DNA from: an uncultured Candidatus Saccharibacteria bacterium
GTDB lineage: Bacteria > Patescibacteria > Saccharimonadia > Saccharimonadales > CAMLKC01
Assembly: GCA_946480595.1 (NCBI GenBank)
Contig: CAMLKC010000008.1
Span: 1 to 28,642 of the forward strand
Direction: 5' to 3'
DNA: 28,642 nucleotides
Translations under genes and position numbers: made by a program
Shown here: positions 1 through 7,186 of the stretch, piece by piece
Position numbering within the stretch: the first letter of the stretch is position 1
Layout: the number at the start of each line of letters is the position of its first letter
Notes under the pieces: model-generated
What the model saw: only the letters and a program-made list of their open reading frames with translations
What the model was told of the DNA's origin: nothing
The model's database searches: none

Positions 1-136
1 TCAGAAGGTCAGGGAGCTGCTTTATATCCAACTCACTGCCGTCGATACGTTCGACAGTTCCGTCAAACGACGAAGCAAGCGCCTTGAGCGCCCGTTCGTT
101 TTCAAACCCATTCTCACCGGTCAGTAAGGTTATCAT
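1..136 (-). CDS. holA: DNA polymerase III subunit delta, N-terminus (partial)
   Basis: The first 45 codons of a minus-strand gene that runs off the left edge of the window. The protein begins MITLLTGENGFENERALKAL and continues to an IDGSELDIKQLPDLL segment. The opening beta strand, the TGEN turn and the later DGSEL segment match the N-terminal domain of HolA-type clamp-loader delta subunits, which bind the sliding clamp and open it within the DnaX complex. The start at 136 is supported by a TATACT box ending 7 bases upstream, so the transcript is probably leaderless. Only the N-terminus is visible, so the family call rests on this short stretch. The upstream neighbour ends at 170, which leaves a 33-base gap holding the promoter. 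Confidence 0.72.
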   Translation of the reverse strand, partial: MITLLTGENGFENERALKALASSFDGTVERIDGSELDIKQLPDLL

Positions 137-143
137 CTCTTTA

Positions 144-149
144 AGTATA
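144..149 (-). promoter_or_regulatory. -10 box of holA (leaderless)
   Basis: TATACT on the minus strand ends 7 bases before the ATG at 136. No SD-like sequence lies between them. The spacing is the same as at other transcript-heading genes in this window. Confidence 0.55.
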
Positions 150-169
150 CCGCGAACGGGAGAAACCGA

Positions 170-1546
170 CTAACGGTTGAATGCCGGATTGTCGGCCTTG
201 ATGTTTTCAAGCGCCGCCTCGGTTTGCCAGAGTCTTCGGAATAACGCCACTTGCGTACGCGGGTCGCTCTCACCACTTTCTCTCACCTTCTCCAGTACCG
301 TTTCGATAGCTCCCGCCCGATGGCTCGTCAGCGACACGCCAGCATGCGTCGGTTCATCCCCGATACCAAGACCTGGCGCAAGCTCAAACGGCACCTGAGA
401 GAGTCCGCGGCCCGAGAATGCCGGACCATGGGCGTCGTAGACATCTTGTGCGACTGCGAGCAATTTGTCGGCTTCTTCTTCTGTGGCATAAAGAACGATA
501 CCGTCGCCACGCAGGTTATAATTCCCCCCTACCGAATCGTACGCTTTCATTACCAGCGAGTCGTAGGTGCGGTCATAAATCTTGCCTTTTACCGCTAGTC
601 CCGCGTTCTCGGCAGCATGAATAACATCAGAGAATACACTGACCGAATCCTGCGGGCGCGGGTTAAGGTAAATGCGCCGGGTAAGTTTGGGCCGATTGCC
701 GGCAGCTTTTTTCTCTACGTACTCATCCGACGACCAGTGAATGAAATTGCCGCCGATCTCACGCTGCACAAACATGTTAACGTAAATATCTTTAACGCTT
801 GATTCCAGCAGGTCAACGCTATTGCCACCTTCCATCATCACTGTTAAACCGTAGAAACTGAGGTCTGCCATAGGTACTCTGTTTTCGATAAGGTCCTTAC
901 GTGCTTCACGGCCCTTTACGTACGTTCTGAACGCTTGCTTCCCTGCCTCTAGCCTAGAAATAAAAGTACGCTTCCTGTCTTCAAGGTGAGACTGGTATGC
1001 CGGCGGCGAATGGATCTTTAATTCCTTGGCGACAAAATCCGTCAATTCGTCACGCAGCTGAATCACTTCACTGTTCGTCGAAGCGTATTCTTTATCTGAA
1101 CTGTCGGCAGGAACACTATCCAAATAACTTTTGACTGACCATGCCTTTTCACCGCCGGGCGTCTGTAGATCGCCAGAAAGCGCGTTAATAATAAACTCAT
1201 CAGTGAGTGGGCCGGGCATCTCACGTGCCTGTTCAAACGTCATCCGAGCCGTTTTCTCCACCTCTGATGCCGATACAAAGACCTCAGGCACATCCCCTTC
1301 TTCCGGGACTACCGCTGTTTCAGGTGAAGGTTCTGAAGAATCATCCGTGAATGAAAGTTCCTCGGCATCATCTTCTAAAACAGGTTCTTCGTCTAAAATC
1401 CCTTGAAGCATCGCCCTGAGGTCAGGAAGCACGGCACTGTCTGGGTTAGCCTTAATAAATTCACCGATTCCATCCAATCGAGCAAGAACCTCCTGGATGG
1501 ATGTGTCGGGGCGTTCTGGTGATGAGCGGCGCAAGGTTTCTGCCAT
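170..1546 (-). CDS. Protein with tentative HopA1-like C-terminal domain
   Basis: A 458-aa protein. Residues 1-50 look helical. Residues 52-90 are an acidic, Ser/Pro-rich linker, and about 160-220 is a charged helical region. Residues 268-420 form a compact domain with the ordered motifs RRIYLNPRP (290-298), KGKIYDR (320-326), DGIVLY (348-353), and VPFELAPGLGIGDEP (385-399) followed by SLTSHR (405-410). That order resembles what I remember of the HopA1 family, found in the Pseudomonas effector and in class V lanthipeptide proteins such as LxmY. I could not align it, so the call is tentative. There is no signal peptide or TM segment, so it is probably cytosolic. ATG 1546 has AAAGGA at SD distance; a longer reading frame would run back into mutM and is rejected. 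It lies last in a row with mutM and the HAD gene. Confidence 0.55.
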   Translation of the reverse strand: MAETLRRSSPERPDTSIQEVLARLDGIGEFIKANPDSAVLPDLRAMLQGILDEEPVLEDDAEELSFTDDSSEPSPETAVVPEEGDVPEVFVSASEVEKTARMTFEQAREMPGPLTDEFIINALSGDLQTPGGEKAWSVKSYLDSVPADSSDKEYASTNSEVIQLRDELTDFVAKELKIHSPPAYQSHLEDRKRTFISRLEAGKQAFRTYVKGREARKDLIENRVPMADLSFYGLTVMMEGGNSVDLLESSVKDIYVNMFVQREIGGNFIHWSSDEYVEKKAAGNRPKLTRRIYLNPRPQDSVSVFSDVIHAAENAGLAVKGKIYDRTYDSLVMKAYDSVGGNYNLRGDGIVLYATEEEADKLLAVAQDVYDAHGPAFSGRGLSQVPFELAPGLGIGDEPTHAGVSLTSHRAGAIETVLEKVRESGESDPRTQVALFRRLWQTEAALENIKADNPAFNR

Positions 1547-1581
1547 GTTTTGTCCTTTTTGTTTGATGAGCGTTTGAAAAT

Positions 1582-1587
1582 AGTATA
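1582..1587 (-). promoter_or_regulatory. Possible -10 box upstream of the 458-aa gene
   Basis: TATACT on the minus strand in the 55-base gap after mutM, about 35 bases before ATG 1546. It would give a short leader that contains the AAAGGA SD. No convincing -35 is present, so readthrough from the mutM operon is equally possible. Confidence 0.3.
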
Positions 1588-1601
1588 AACCAAGTATGTG
1601 G

Positions 1602-2474
1602 TTAAGGCGATAGGATTTGGCAGTGCGGACAGATATGCGTGCCGCGGCCTGCCGCCTTGAACTTGATAATCGTTGTACCGCAGCGCGGGCAAGGCTTGCC
1701 TTCTCGCCGGAAAACGCGCGCAAAACTGAGGTAACTCCCCCGTTTTCCTTCGGCATTCACATAGTTTTTGTCCGTACTGCCGCCCTTTTCGATTGCCGTA
1801 TTCATGACGCTTCGAAGCTCCGTAAACAGCCGGGTAAATTCCTCTTCGGTGATAGTCCCTACGAGGCGTTGCGGGTGTATTTTTGCCCCCCATAAGCTTT
1901 CGTCGGCGTAGATATTGCCTACACCCGCCACCACTGTCTGATCGAGCAGTGCCGCCTTGATGCTGGTGCGGGCACGACGTTTAAAGCGTTCGGCGAATTG
2001 TTGGGCGGTAAACTCAGCTTCAAGCGGCTCGGGACCAACTTTTTTCATAAAATCGATGTTCGGCACTTCAAGTGTCGGCATCAACCGGATCCAGCCGAAC
2101 TTACGCCGATCGTTGAAATAAAGGTGCGAGCCATCGTCAAACGTGAACGTTACACGGGTGGAGCGGTCAGGTAGCTCACCGACCAGGCTCTCGTTTGGAT
2201 GGCCGGCACCAAAGACCGCCTCGCCACGAAATACCATCTGGCCTGTCATCTTCAGATGAATTACTAGCGTGTAATCGGTCGAAAGGTCAATCATCAGCAC
2301 TTTTGCCCGGCGGCGCACATCGGTGATTTTTGCACCGATTAAAAATTCGCTCACGTCAGCAGGCGCGTTTGGAAAGCCCTTCGGCGTGTCATGTTCGACC
2401 GCTTTTACTTTGCGGCCAACAATCAGGCTCATAAGGCCGCGTCGGACGGTTTCAACCTCAGGAAGCTCGGGCAT
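1602..2474 (-). CDS. mutM: Formamidopyrimidine-DNA glycosylase
   Basis: Bifunctional base-excision repair glycosylase/AP lyase that removes oxidised purines such as 8-oxoguanine. It has 290 aa, close to the family norm. The N-terminus PELPEVET gives the catalytic Pro2 and Glu3 after Met removal. HLKMTGQ (73-79) carries the conserved lysine. NDRRKFGW (121-128) and the helix-two-turn-helix GVGNIYADE (184-192) are present. The C-terminal zinc finger is intact with C262, C265, C282 and C285. The start overlaps the end of the upstream HAD gene by 17 bases and has an AGGAG SD at 2481-2485 inside that gene, which indicates translational coupling. All key residues are present, so I expect an active enzyme. 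Confidence 0.96.
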   Translation of the reverse strand: MPELPEVETVRRGLMSLIVGRKVKAVEHDTPKGFPNAPADVSEFLIGAKITDVRRRAKVLMIDLSTDYTLVIHLKMTGQMVFRGEAVFGAGHPNESLVGELPDRSTRVTFTFDDGSHLYFNDRRKFGWIRLMPTLEVPNIDFMKKVGPEPLEAEFTAQQFAERFKRRARTSIKAALLDQTVVAGVGNIYADESLWGAKIHPQRLVGTITEEEFTRLFTELRSVMNTAIEKGGSTDKNYVNAEGKRGSYLSFARVFRREGKPCPRCGTTIIKFKAAGRGTHICPHCQILSP

Positions 2475-3042
2475 GTTCTTCTCCTACGAGCGCAGCGGTC
2501 GCCTGCTGGCATCCTGCGACGCTTTCAAATAGAACTCCGCGCATGCCTGCCATTTCGGCACCTTCGACATTGAATGGAATATCGTCAATCATGACGCACT
2601 CTTCAGGCGCCAGATCGAGCTGCGCTGCGGCGTACTGGTATATTTCGATGTTCGGCTTAGTCATGCCGACCTCGCTCGAAAGAACGACCGCGTCGAACAG
2701 GCCCTTCAGTTCTTCAGGGGTAAATAACCGCTCGATGGCGCCGCGGCCAACGTTACTCAGCAGTGCCGTGCGGTAGCTATTCTTCAGGCTCAGAACGTAT
2801 TCAAGCATCTGGGCACTACGGACCTCCTGCTTGCTGATGATATTCCTGATTTCTTGCGGTGAAATACCAATAAGCTCGCTGGCACCTTGGACGTATTCGT
2901 CACGCGAAATATAGCCGTTGTCCGACGCGCGGGAAAGATCGGTAAACGCCTGGCGCTTGCCGGCTGGCGTCAGCGAACGTAAATAATCTAGGCTGCCGCT
3001 GACCAGCACGCCATAACAATCAAAGATAATGCCTCGTATCAC
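2458..3042 (-). CDS. HAD-superfamily hydrolase (IA-type)
   Basis: A 194-aa HAD-fold protein that starts with GTG. Motif I is FDCYGVL with nucleophile D8. The residue two positions later, normally a general acid/base Asp in phosphatases, is Tyr10, as in haloacid dehalogenase-like members. Motif II is LLSN (S96). Motif III is K129 in MTKPNIEIY. Motif IV is MIDDIP (D153, D154). The alpha-helical cap lies at about 17-85. The family covers phosphatases and dehalogenases, and the substrate cannot be told here. The gene begins 8 bases after the previous gene ends; the TATAAT box for its own leaderless start overlaps that gene's stop codon. It overlaps mutM by 17 bases. A repair-linked clean-up role would be a guess. 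Confidence 0.88.
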   Translation of the reverse strand: MIRGIIFDCYGVLVSGSLDYLRSLTPAGKRQAFTDLSRASDNGYISRDEYVQGASELIGISPQEIRNIISKQEVRSAQMLEYVLSLKNSYRTALLSNVGRGAIERLFTPEELKGLFDAVVLSSEVGMTKPNIEIYQYAAAQLDLAPEECVMIDDIPFNVEGAEMAGMRGVLFESVAGCQQATAALVGEEHARAS

Positions 3043-3049
3043 AACGCTT

Positions 3050-3055
3050 ATTATA
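3050..3055 (-). promoter_or_regulatory. -10 box of HAD-mutM operon (leaderless GTG start)
   Basis: A perfect TATAAT ends 7 bases before the GTG at 3042. The TAA stop of the upstream gene (3051-3053) lies inside the box. Confidence 0.55.
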
Positions 3056-3674
3056 GACTAAGCTGGCTGGTACCGCCGCCTAAATCGAGCTTGCGGAGGA
3101 GTTCGTCGCTATCGGGGATCTGCGCGAGAATAAGGTTTTTTATCTGCGTCACGCTGGCTTTTAGTGAGCCGGGCGAGCCTTTACAGGTCGAGGTCCAAAG
3201 GCGCTTAACCGTACTGTCGGCATTTATAACTTCAAATTCATACACGAGACCGGTTGCACAAATACCGCGGGTATCGTTTTTATCGCCAGTCAGCTCGGTA
3301 CCTTTCATGAAGTTGGCCTTGTCGAGCGCATAAACGAACTGTTCGTATGCCTTGAGGTTGTTGCCGTAGCTTTTTGAGCCGATTGACTGTTCAAGGTACC
3401 CCTGATAAGCCGTCAGCGCGCGGACAGATGAATCTACTTTCACCTGATAAGAATGGAACTCTTCGTTGGCAACAATAGGACCGCGGACGGTCATGCGGAC
3501 GCTATGCCCGATCGAGGTGTCCAGCAGAGCTTCGCGCCCTACGTTAGTCTCACCCGTCTGTTCCTCACCACCAAAAACAGCCCGGCCAAGCGACACAAGC
3601 GCTGCAATAACGATCGCAATAACGATCAAAACCAGGATAATCGGAACAATTCTTGATGAGTTGCCTCTGTACAT
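3051..3674 (-). CDS. Single-pass membrane protein of unknown function
   Basis: A 207-aa protein with a short cytoplasmic head (MYRGNSSR), one strongly hydrophobic helix at about 9-30, and an extracytoplasmic part of about 175 residues. The head has one Arg (plus a second near the membrane), and the helix is not followed by a signal-peptidase-like site, so a signal anchor is likely. The outer part holds just two cysteines, C139 and C164, which could form a disulfide, and ends in a Gly/Ser tail. I do not recognise the family. An in-frame ATG at 3719 would add 15 residues. I prefer 3674 because a -35/-10 pair lies directly upstream and puts the transcription start close to that codon. Confidence 0.75.
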   Translation of the reverse strand: MYRGNSSRIVPIILVLIVIAIVIAALVSLGRAVFGGEEQTGETNVGREALLDTSIGHSVRMTVRGPIVANEEFHSYQVKVDSSVRALTAYQGYLEQSIGSKSYGNNLKAYEQFVYALDKANFMKGTELTGDKNDTRGICATGLVYEFEVINADSTVKRLWTSTCKGSPGSLKASVTQIKNLILAQIPDSDELLRKLDLGGGTSQLSL

Positions 3675-3681
3675 ATTATTT

Positions 3682-3710
3682 ACGTTATCATTTTTTAGAC
3701 CAAACGTCAA
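3682..3710 (-). promoter_or_regulatory. Promoter of the 207-aa membrane protein gene
   Basis: On the minus strand TTGACG (3705-3710), a 17-base spacer and TAACGT (3682-3687), ending 7 bases before ATG 3674. This would give a leaderless transcript. Confidence 0.5.
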
Positions 3711-3818
3711 TTTAACCATCTGTTTTATCCGATACTTTTCTGTTGGTTTTTGAAAGCATAAGCGCTGTCATTAGAATTCATAGTATCATCATATACTGCT
3801 TATGTCAATATCTATACC

Positions 3819-3847
3819 TTGTCATACCACTGGAAATATTGGATAAT
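3819..3847 (+). promoter_or_regulatory. Sigma-70 promoter of the GC-rich orphan gene
   Basis: TTGTCA (3819-3824), exactly 17 bases, then GATAAT (3842-3847). Transcription would start near 3854 and give a leader of about 39 bases. The flanking DNA is AT-rich. The 3720-3892 gap holds this promoter, an SD, and a small inverted repeat AGTAT/ATACT (3782-3797), which lies upstream of the -35. Confidence 0.6.
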
Positions 3848-3892
3848 GTTATAGGTTTTGTCCTGCACGTCCTTTATCAGGAGGTTTTAGCA

Positions 3893-4471
3893 ATGACTGA
3901 AGCACCGTCGTCCCAACAACTTCTCGACCTGTTCCTACTCGGCATGACATGGCTGCGTGAAGACCGACCCGACATCCTCGCCCGCCCCGGAAGCAGCATC
4001 TTCTCGGCGGTGCGTCTGGCGGGTGTGATCAACGAGGGGCAACGAAAGACCCTCGCGCGCAACACCAGCCTCATCACGCTGGCCATGAAGAACGGCGAGA
4101 TCATCAAGGGAAGGCGCCGCCCGCCGAAGCGGCAGCTCGATCCCCGCATCGCCACCAGTGACAAGCACCTGCTCACGCTGGTGACGGACGGTTCCGTCCA
4201 GTACGACAAGCTGTTCGGCGGGCGCGGCTACCAGCACATCATCACCGAGTCCGGGATGGTCTACGCCAAGCGGGTCGCGCCGCAGTACGCAGCGCTTCTC
4301 GACCGTGCGAAGTTCAACCGCGCCTGGGAGATCTTCAAGTCGCAGATGCGCGCCAAGAACGCGCACAGCCCCCAGCGAAGCGGCCGGCCTGCAAGCAGCG
4401 GACCGGCCACCGACGAGGTACAGCCCCGCATCACCGAGGCCAAGTACAGCGAAGAGGACTTCGAGTGGTGA
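3893..4471 (+). CDS. GC-rich orphan gene of unknown function
   Basis: A 192-aa soluble protein that I do not recognise. Residues 1-30 are helical (LLDLFLLGMTWL), about 60-85 is a conserved-looking core followed by a very basic GRRRPPKRQ stretch, 155-185 is a low-complexity Ser/Pro/Arg linker, and the C-terminus is acidic (EEDFEW). The basic patch could bind nucleic acid; that is inference only. It starts at ATG 3893 with a full AGGAGG SD (3879-3884) 8 bases away. An upstream in-frame start at 3743 would precede the promoter and is rejected. Codon choice differs sharply from its neighbours: Lys is AAG, Ile ATC, Phe TTC, Tyr TAC and Asn AAC throughout. Two 60-base blocks I counted are 65-70 percent GC. 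It has its own promoter and terminator. It may be recently acquired from a high-GC donor, or very highly expressed. Confidence 0.85.
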   Translation: MTEAPSSQQLLDLFLLGMTWLREDRPDILARPGSSIFSAVRLAGVINEGQRKTLARNTSLITLAMKNGEIIKGRRRPPKRQLDPRIATSDKHLLTLVTDGSVQYDKLFGGRGYQHIITESGMVYAKRVAPQYAALLDRAKFNRAWEIFKSQMRAKNAHSPQRSGRPASSGPATDEVQPRITEAKYSEEDFEW

Positions 4472-4519
4472 CAGAACCAAGACCGGCAGCCCCGTGATAC
4501 CACAGTGGCATGCTGGCCG

Positions 4520-4552
4520 CTCCCGGCCCGGAGGAGACTCCTGGGCCGGGAG
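4520..4552 (+). terminator. Strong GC hairpin downstream of the orphan gene
   Basis: CTCCCGGCCC (4520-4529) pairs perfectly with GGGCCGGGAG (4543-4552). A further short AGGA/TCCT stem sits inside after a two-base bulge. No T-tract follows directly, so it may be an RNA-stabilising 3' hairpin working with the small terminator at 4564-4588. Confidence 0.6.
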
Positions 4553-4563
4553 CGATCGCCCGA

Positions 4564-4588
4564 CCGCAATAGCGGCTTTTTTATTTTT
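4564..4588 (+). terminator. Intrinsic terminator
   Basis: CCGC-AATA-GCGG followed by a T-rich run up to 4588. The stem is only 4 bp, but the T-tract is long and the large hairpin just upstream may help. Confidence 0.6.
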
Positions 4589-4616
4589 GCGGCGTCGTGT
4601 TCACGCAGATATTAGA

Positions 4617-7166
4617 TTAGAGTTCACCCCAGTTTTTACCGCTGGAAACATCAACTTTTAGTTTGACCTTGAGTTCGGGGCAAATAGTCTCCATCGTTGT
4701 CTTAAGAAGCGTGGCGACTTGCCCAGCGTTTGCCTCGGGGCATTCCACCAAGATACTGTCATGTACCTGCAGCACCTGGAAGCCAAGCTCGCCCATCTGT
4801 TCGTCGACTTTTAGCATCGCCATTTTCATAAGGTCGGCCTCGGTTCCCTGAATAGGCATGTTGGCGGCGGCGCGCTTGGCACTTTCGCGCACCATAAAGT
4901 TGCTGCTATTAACGTCCGGCGTAGGACGGCGGCGGCCAAAATAGGTTTCGACGTAGCCTTCGTTTTTTGCTTTTTCAAGCGTGGTGTCAATGAACTTCTG
5001 GATTGGTGCGCGCAGTTCGAAATACTGCGTAATGAAGGTCTTCGCCTCACTAAAACTCATGCCAGTGGCGGCACTCAGCCCATGCGGACTCATGCCGTAC
5101 AGCACGCCAAAGTTGATGACTTTCGCGGCACGGCGCTGGTTTTTCGTGACTTCTTCAAGCGGGATCCCGTAGGCTTCGCTGGCGGTCTTCGTATGAATAT
5201 CGGCGCCCTCATTAAAGTCGCTTATCAGCTTTTCGTCACCAGCCAGAACTCCGGCAAGGCGCAGCTCAAACTGTGAGTAGTCAGCACTGACAAATACGTT
5301 CCCCTCGTCTGGGACGAACGCCTCTCGAATACGGCGGCCAAGGTCGCTCCTTACTGGAATGTTCTGCAGGTTTGGCGTGGTACTGCTAAGGCGGCCGGTG
5401 CTTGCAACGTCTTGGTTAAACGTCGTGTGAATACGGCCGTTTTCGTCTGCCAGTAACGGCAGCGTATCGACATAGGTATTCTTCAGCTTGGCGAGTTCGC
5501 GGGTGCGTTCGATAAGCTCGATAATCGGATGCTGGCCGCGCAATTTGTCGAGCTCTTTTTGGCCGGTACTGTAACCGGTTTTTCCTTTTTTGATGCCGTC
5601 GGTCGGCAGCTGCAGCTTAGTAAATAGCACCTCGGAAAGCTGTGCCGGACTGCCGATGTTAAATTCATAGCCAGCCAGGGTATACATTTCTTGTTCAAGT
5701 GTTTTGTGTTCGGCGCCAAGCTCGTCACTCATGGTTTTTAAGAGCGATTTGTCAATTTTTATTCCCTTTGCCTCCATGCGGTATAGCATATACGTCAGCG
5801 GAAAATCCATCGTGTGAGCTACCTTGGCAATTTCGGGCTGGGCCTCAAAGCCTTTTACCTGGACGTCATATGCCGGCCATAGCGCAGCCATTACCTCGCC
5901 CGGTTCAGTTTCGGTGATTGTTTCGCCGGCAAGACCGCGGATTGACCGGTCGCGAAGCAGTGGGTCTAATAGGAATGCGGCTTGGCGAATGTCATGAATG
6001 TCATCAAACTGGAGCTCCACACCGACGCCATGCGCTTCGTGATACAACGCTTTTACGTCGTAGGCAATTACCCGCTTGGTTTTTAATAGCTTCCAAACGG
6101 CAGGCTGAATATCGGCCAGTAAGCGGCGCACGACAGTCTTACGGTCAAGCGAAAGCCACAGTTCGCCCTCGCGGGCATGAAGCAGGACTTCCTGACTTTC
6201 GGTGGCTGGCATTTCAGGCCACTCGGCTTCCTTAAGCGCAGGGGCCGCTGATGGCGCCTGAAAATCGAAAAGACTCCCCTGGGGGTTATTGGCGTGCTGC
6301 ATGTGCTGGGGCAGGCGTCGGAGCAGCGAACTGAATTCTAATTTTTTAAGCAGTGCGGCAAGTTTTTCCGTATCAAGATCACGGGCATCCGTCTCCTTGA
6401 GATCAAGGTTCACGGGCGCGTCGACCCAAATGCGGGCCACTTGCTTACTCAGATAAGCCGATCCCTTCCCCTCCTCAAGCTTTTTTGCGACGCTCGGTTT
6501 AATGTCATCCAAGTGCTCGTAAATGCTGTCGAGCGTATGAAATTCCTGCAGCAACTGCACGGCGGTTTTTTCACCGATACCAGGCACGCCGGGAATATTG
6601 TCCGACGAGTCTCCCTTTAATGCCTTAAGGTCCAGGAACTGGTGGACATTGATGCCATATTTTTGCTCAAAATGAGCAACGTCGTATTGTTCAATGTCAG
6701 AAAAGCCTTTTTTCAGCGCGTAGACGTGCGTCAGCGGCCCCACCAGTTGCAGCATATCGAGGTCGCTGGTAATGAGGCAGGTTTCGATATTTTGCTCGGA
6801 CGCTTTTAGTGCCAGCCCGCCCATAATATCGTCAGCTTCGTAGTCGTCAGTCTCATAAATCGGCCAGCTGAATGCTTCGCAGAGTTCGTTGAGGATGGGA
6901 ATTTGCGCAAAAAAATCTTCGGGTGGTTTTTTGCGGCCGGCCTTGTACGTGGGCAAAAGTTCAAGGCGCCGGCGAATGCTCGTCCCCTTTTTGTCCCAAG
7001 CTACGGCGACATAGTCCGGCTCAAGTTTTTTAATTACTTCGAGCGCAACGCTAGCAAACCCGAACACGCCACCAGTCGGCGTGCCATCCTTGAGCGACAG
7101 GCCCGGCATGGCGTAGTAGCCGCGGTAAAAGACACTTTTACCATCGATAATAACAAGGCGTTTCAT
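4617..7166 (-). CDS. polA: DNA polymerase I, proofreading-deficient type
   Basis: An 849-aa family A polymerase used for Okazaki-fragment processing and repair synthesis. The N-terminal 5'-3' nuclease domain (1-290) has the expected acidic clusters, including DDYEADDI (107-114), SDLDML (134-139) and GDSSDNIPG (185-193). The central 310-450 region has the 3'-5' exonuclease fold position, but the expected DxE motif is absent and no YxxxD motif is seen, so proofreading is probably lost, as in Taq-type enzymes. The polymerase domain is intact: motif A DYSQFE (629-634), motif B RRAAKVINFGVLYG (678-691) with K682 and F686, and motif C HDS (802-804). F686 implies normal ddNTP discrimination. A TATACT box 7 bases upstream supports ATG 7166. 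Confidence 0.97.
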   Translation of the reverse strand: MKRLVIIDGKSVFYRGYYAMPGLSLKDGTPTGGVFGFASVALEVIKKLEPDYVAVAWDKKGTSIRRRLELLPTYKAGRKKPPEDFFAQIPILNELCEAFSWPIYETDDYEADDIMGGLALKASEQNIETCLITSDLDMLQLVGPLTHVYALKKGFSDIEQYDVAHFEQKYGINVHQFLDLKALKGDSSDNIPGVPGIGEKTAVQLLQEFHTLDSIYEHLDDIKPSVAKKLEEGKGSAYLSKQVARIWVDAPVNLDLKETDARDLDTEKLAALLKKLEFSSLLRRLPQHMQHANNPQGSLFDFQAPSAAPALKEAEWPEMPATESQEVLLHAREGELWLSLDRKTVVRRLLADIQPAVWKLLKTKRVIAYDVKALYHEAHGVGVELQFDDIHDIRQAAFLLDPLLRDRSIRGLAGETITETEPGEVMAALWPAYDVQVKGFEAQPEIAKVAHTMDFPLTYMLYRMEAKGIKIDKSLLKTMSDELGAEHKTLEQEMYTLAGYEFNIGSPAQLSEVLFTKLQLPTDGIKKGKTGYSTGQKELDKLRGQHPIIELIERTRELAKLKNTYVDTLPLLADENGRIHTTFNQDVASTGRLSSTTPNLQNIPVRSDLGRRIREAFVPDEGNVFVSADYSQFELRLAGVLAGDEKLISDFNEGADIHTKTASEAYGIPLEEVTKNQRRAAKVINFGVLYGMSPHGLSAATGMSFSEAKTFITQYFELRAPIQKFIDTTLEKAKNEGYVETYFGRRRPTPDVNSSNFMVRESAKRAAANMPIQGTEADLMKMAMLKVDEQMGELGFQVLQVHDSILVECPEANAGQVATLLKTTMETICPELKVKLKVDVSSGKNWGEL

Positions 7167-7173
7167 ATCTTAC

Positions 7174-7179
7174 AGTATA
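7174..7179 (-). promoter_or_regulatory. Extended -10 of polA (leaderless)
   Basis: TGCTATACT, with the hexamer at 7174-7179, ending 7 bases before ATG 7166. It fills the 20-base gap after the polyprenyl synthase gene. No -35 was seen. Confidence 0.55.
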
Positions 7180-7186
7180 GCATCTC

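Noticed and set aside
1547..1756. Extension of the 458-aa gene 70 codons upstream
   Set aside because: It would lie inside mutM, and the internal ATG at 1546 has a proper SD.
3743..3892. N-terminal 50-codon extension of the GC-rich gene
   Set aside because: It covers the promoter and SD, and its composition is AT-rich, unlike the gene.
3935..4569. Long open frames on the minus strand opposite the GC-rich gene
   Set aside because: Open frames arise because of GC-rich codons; no SD or promoter, and low-complexity composition.
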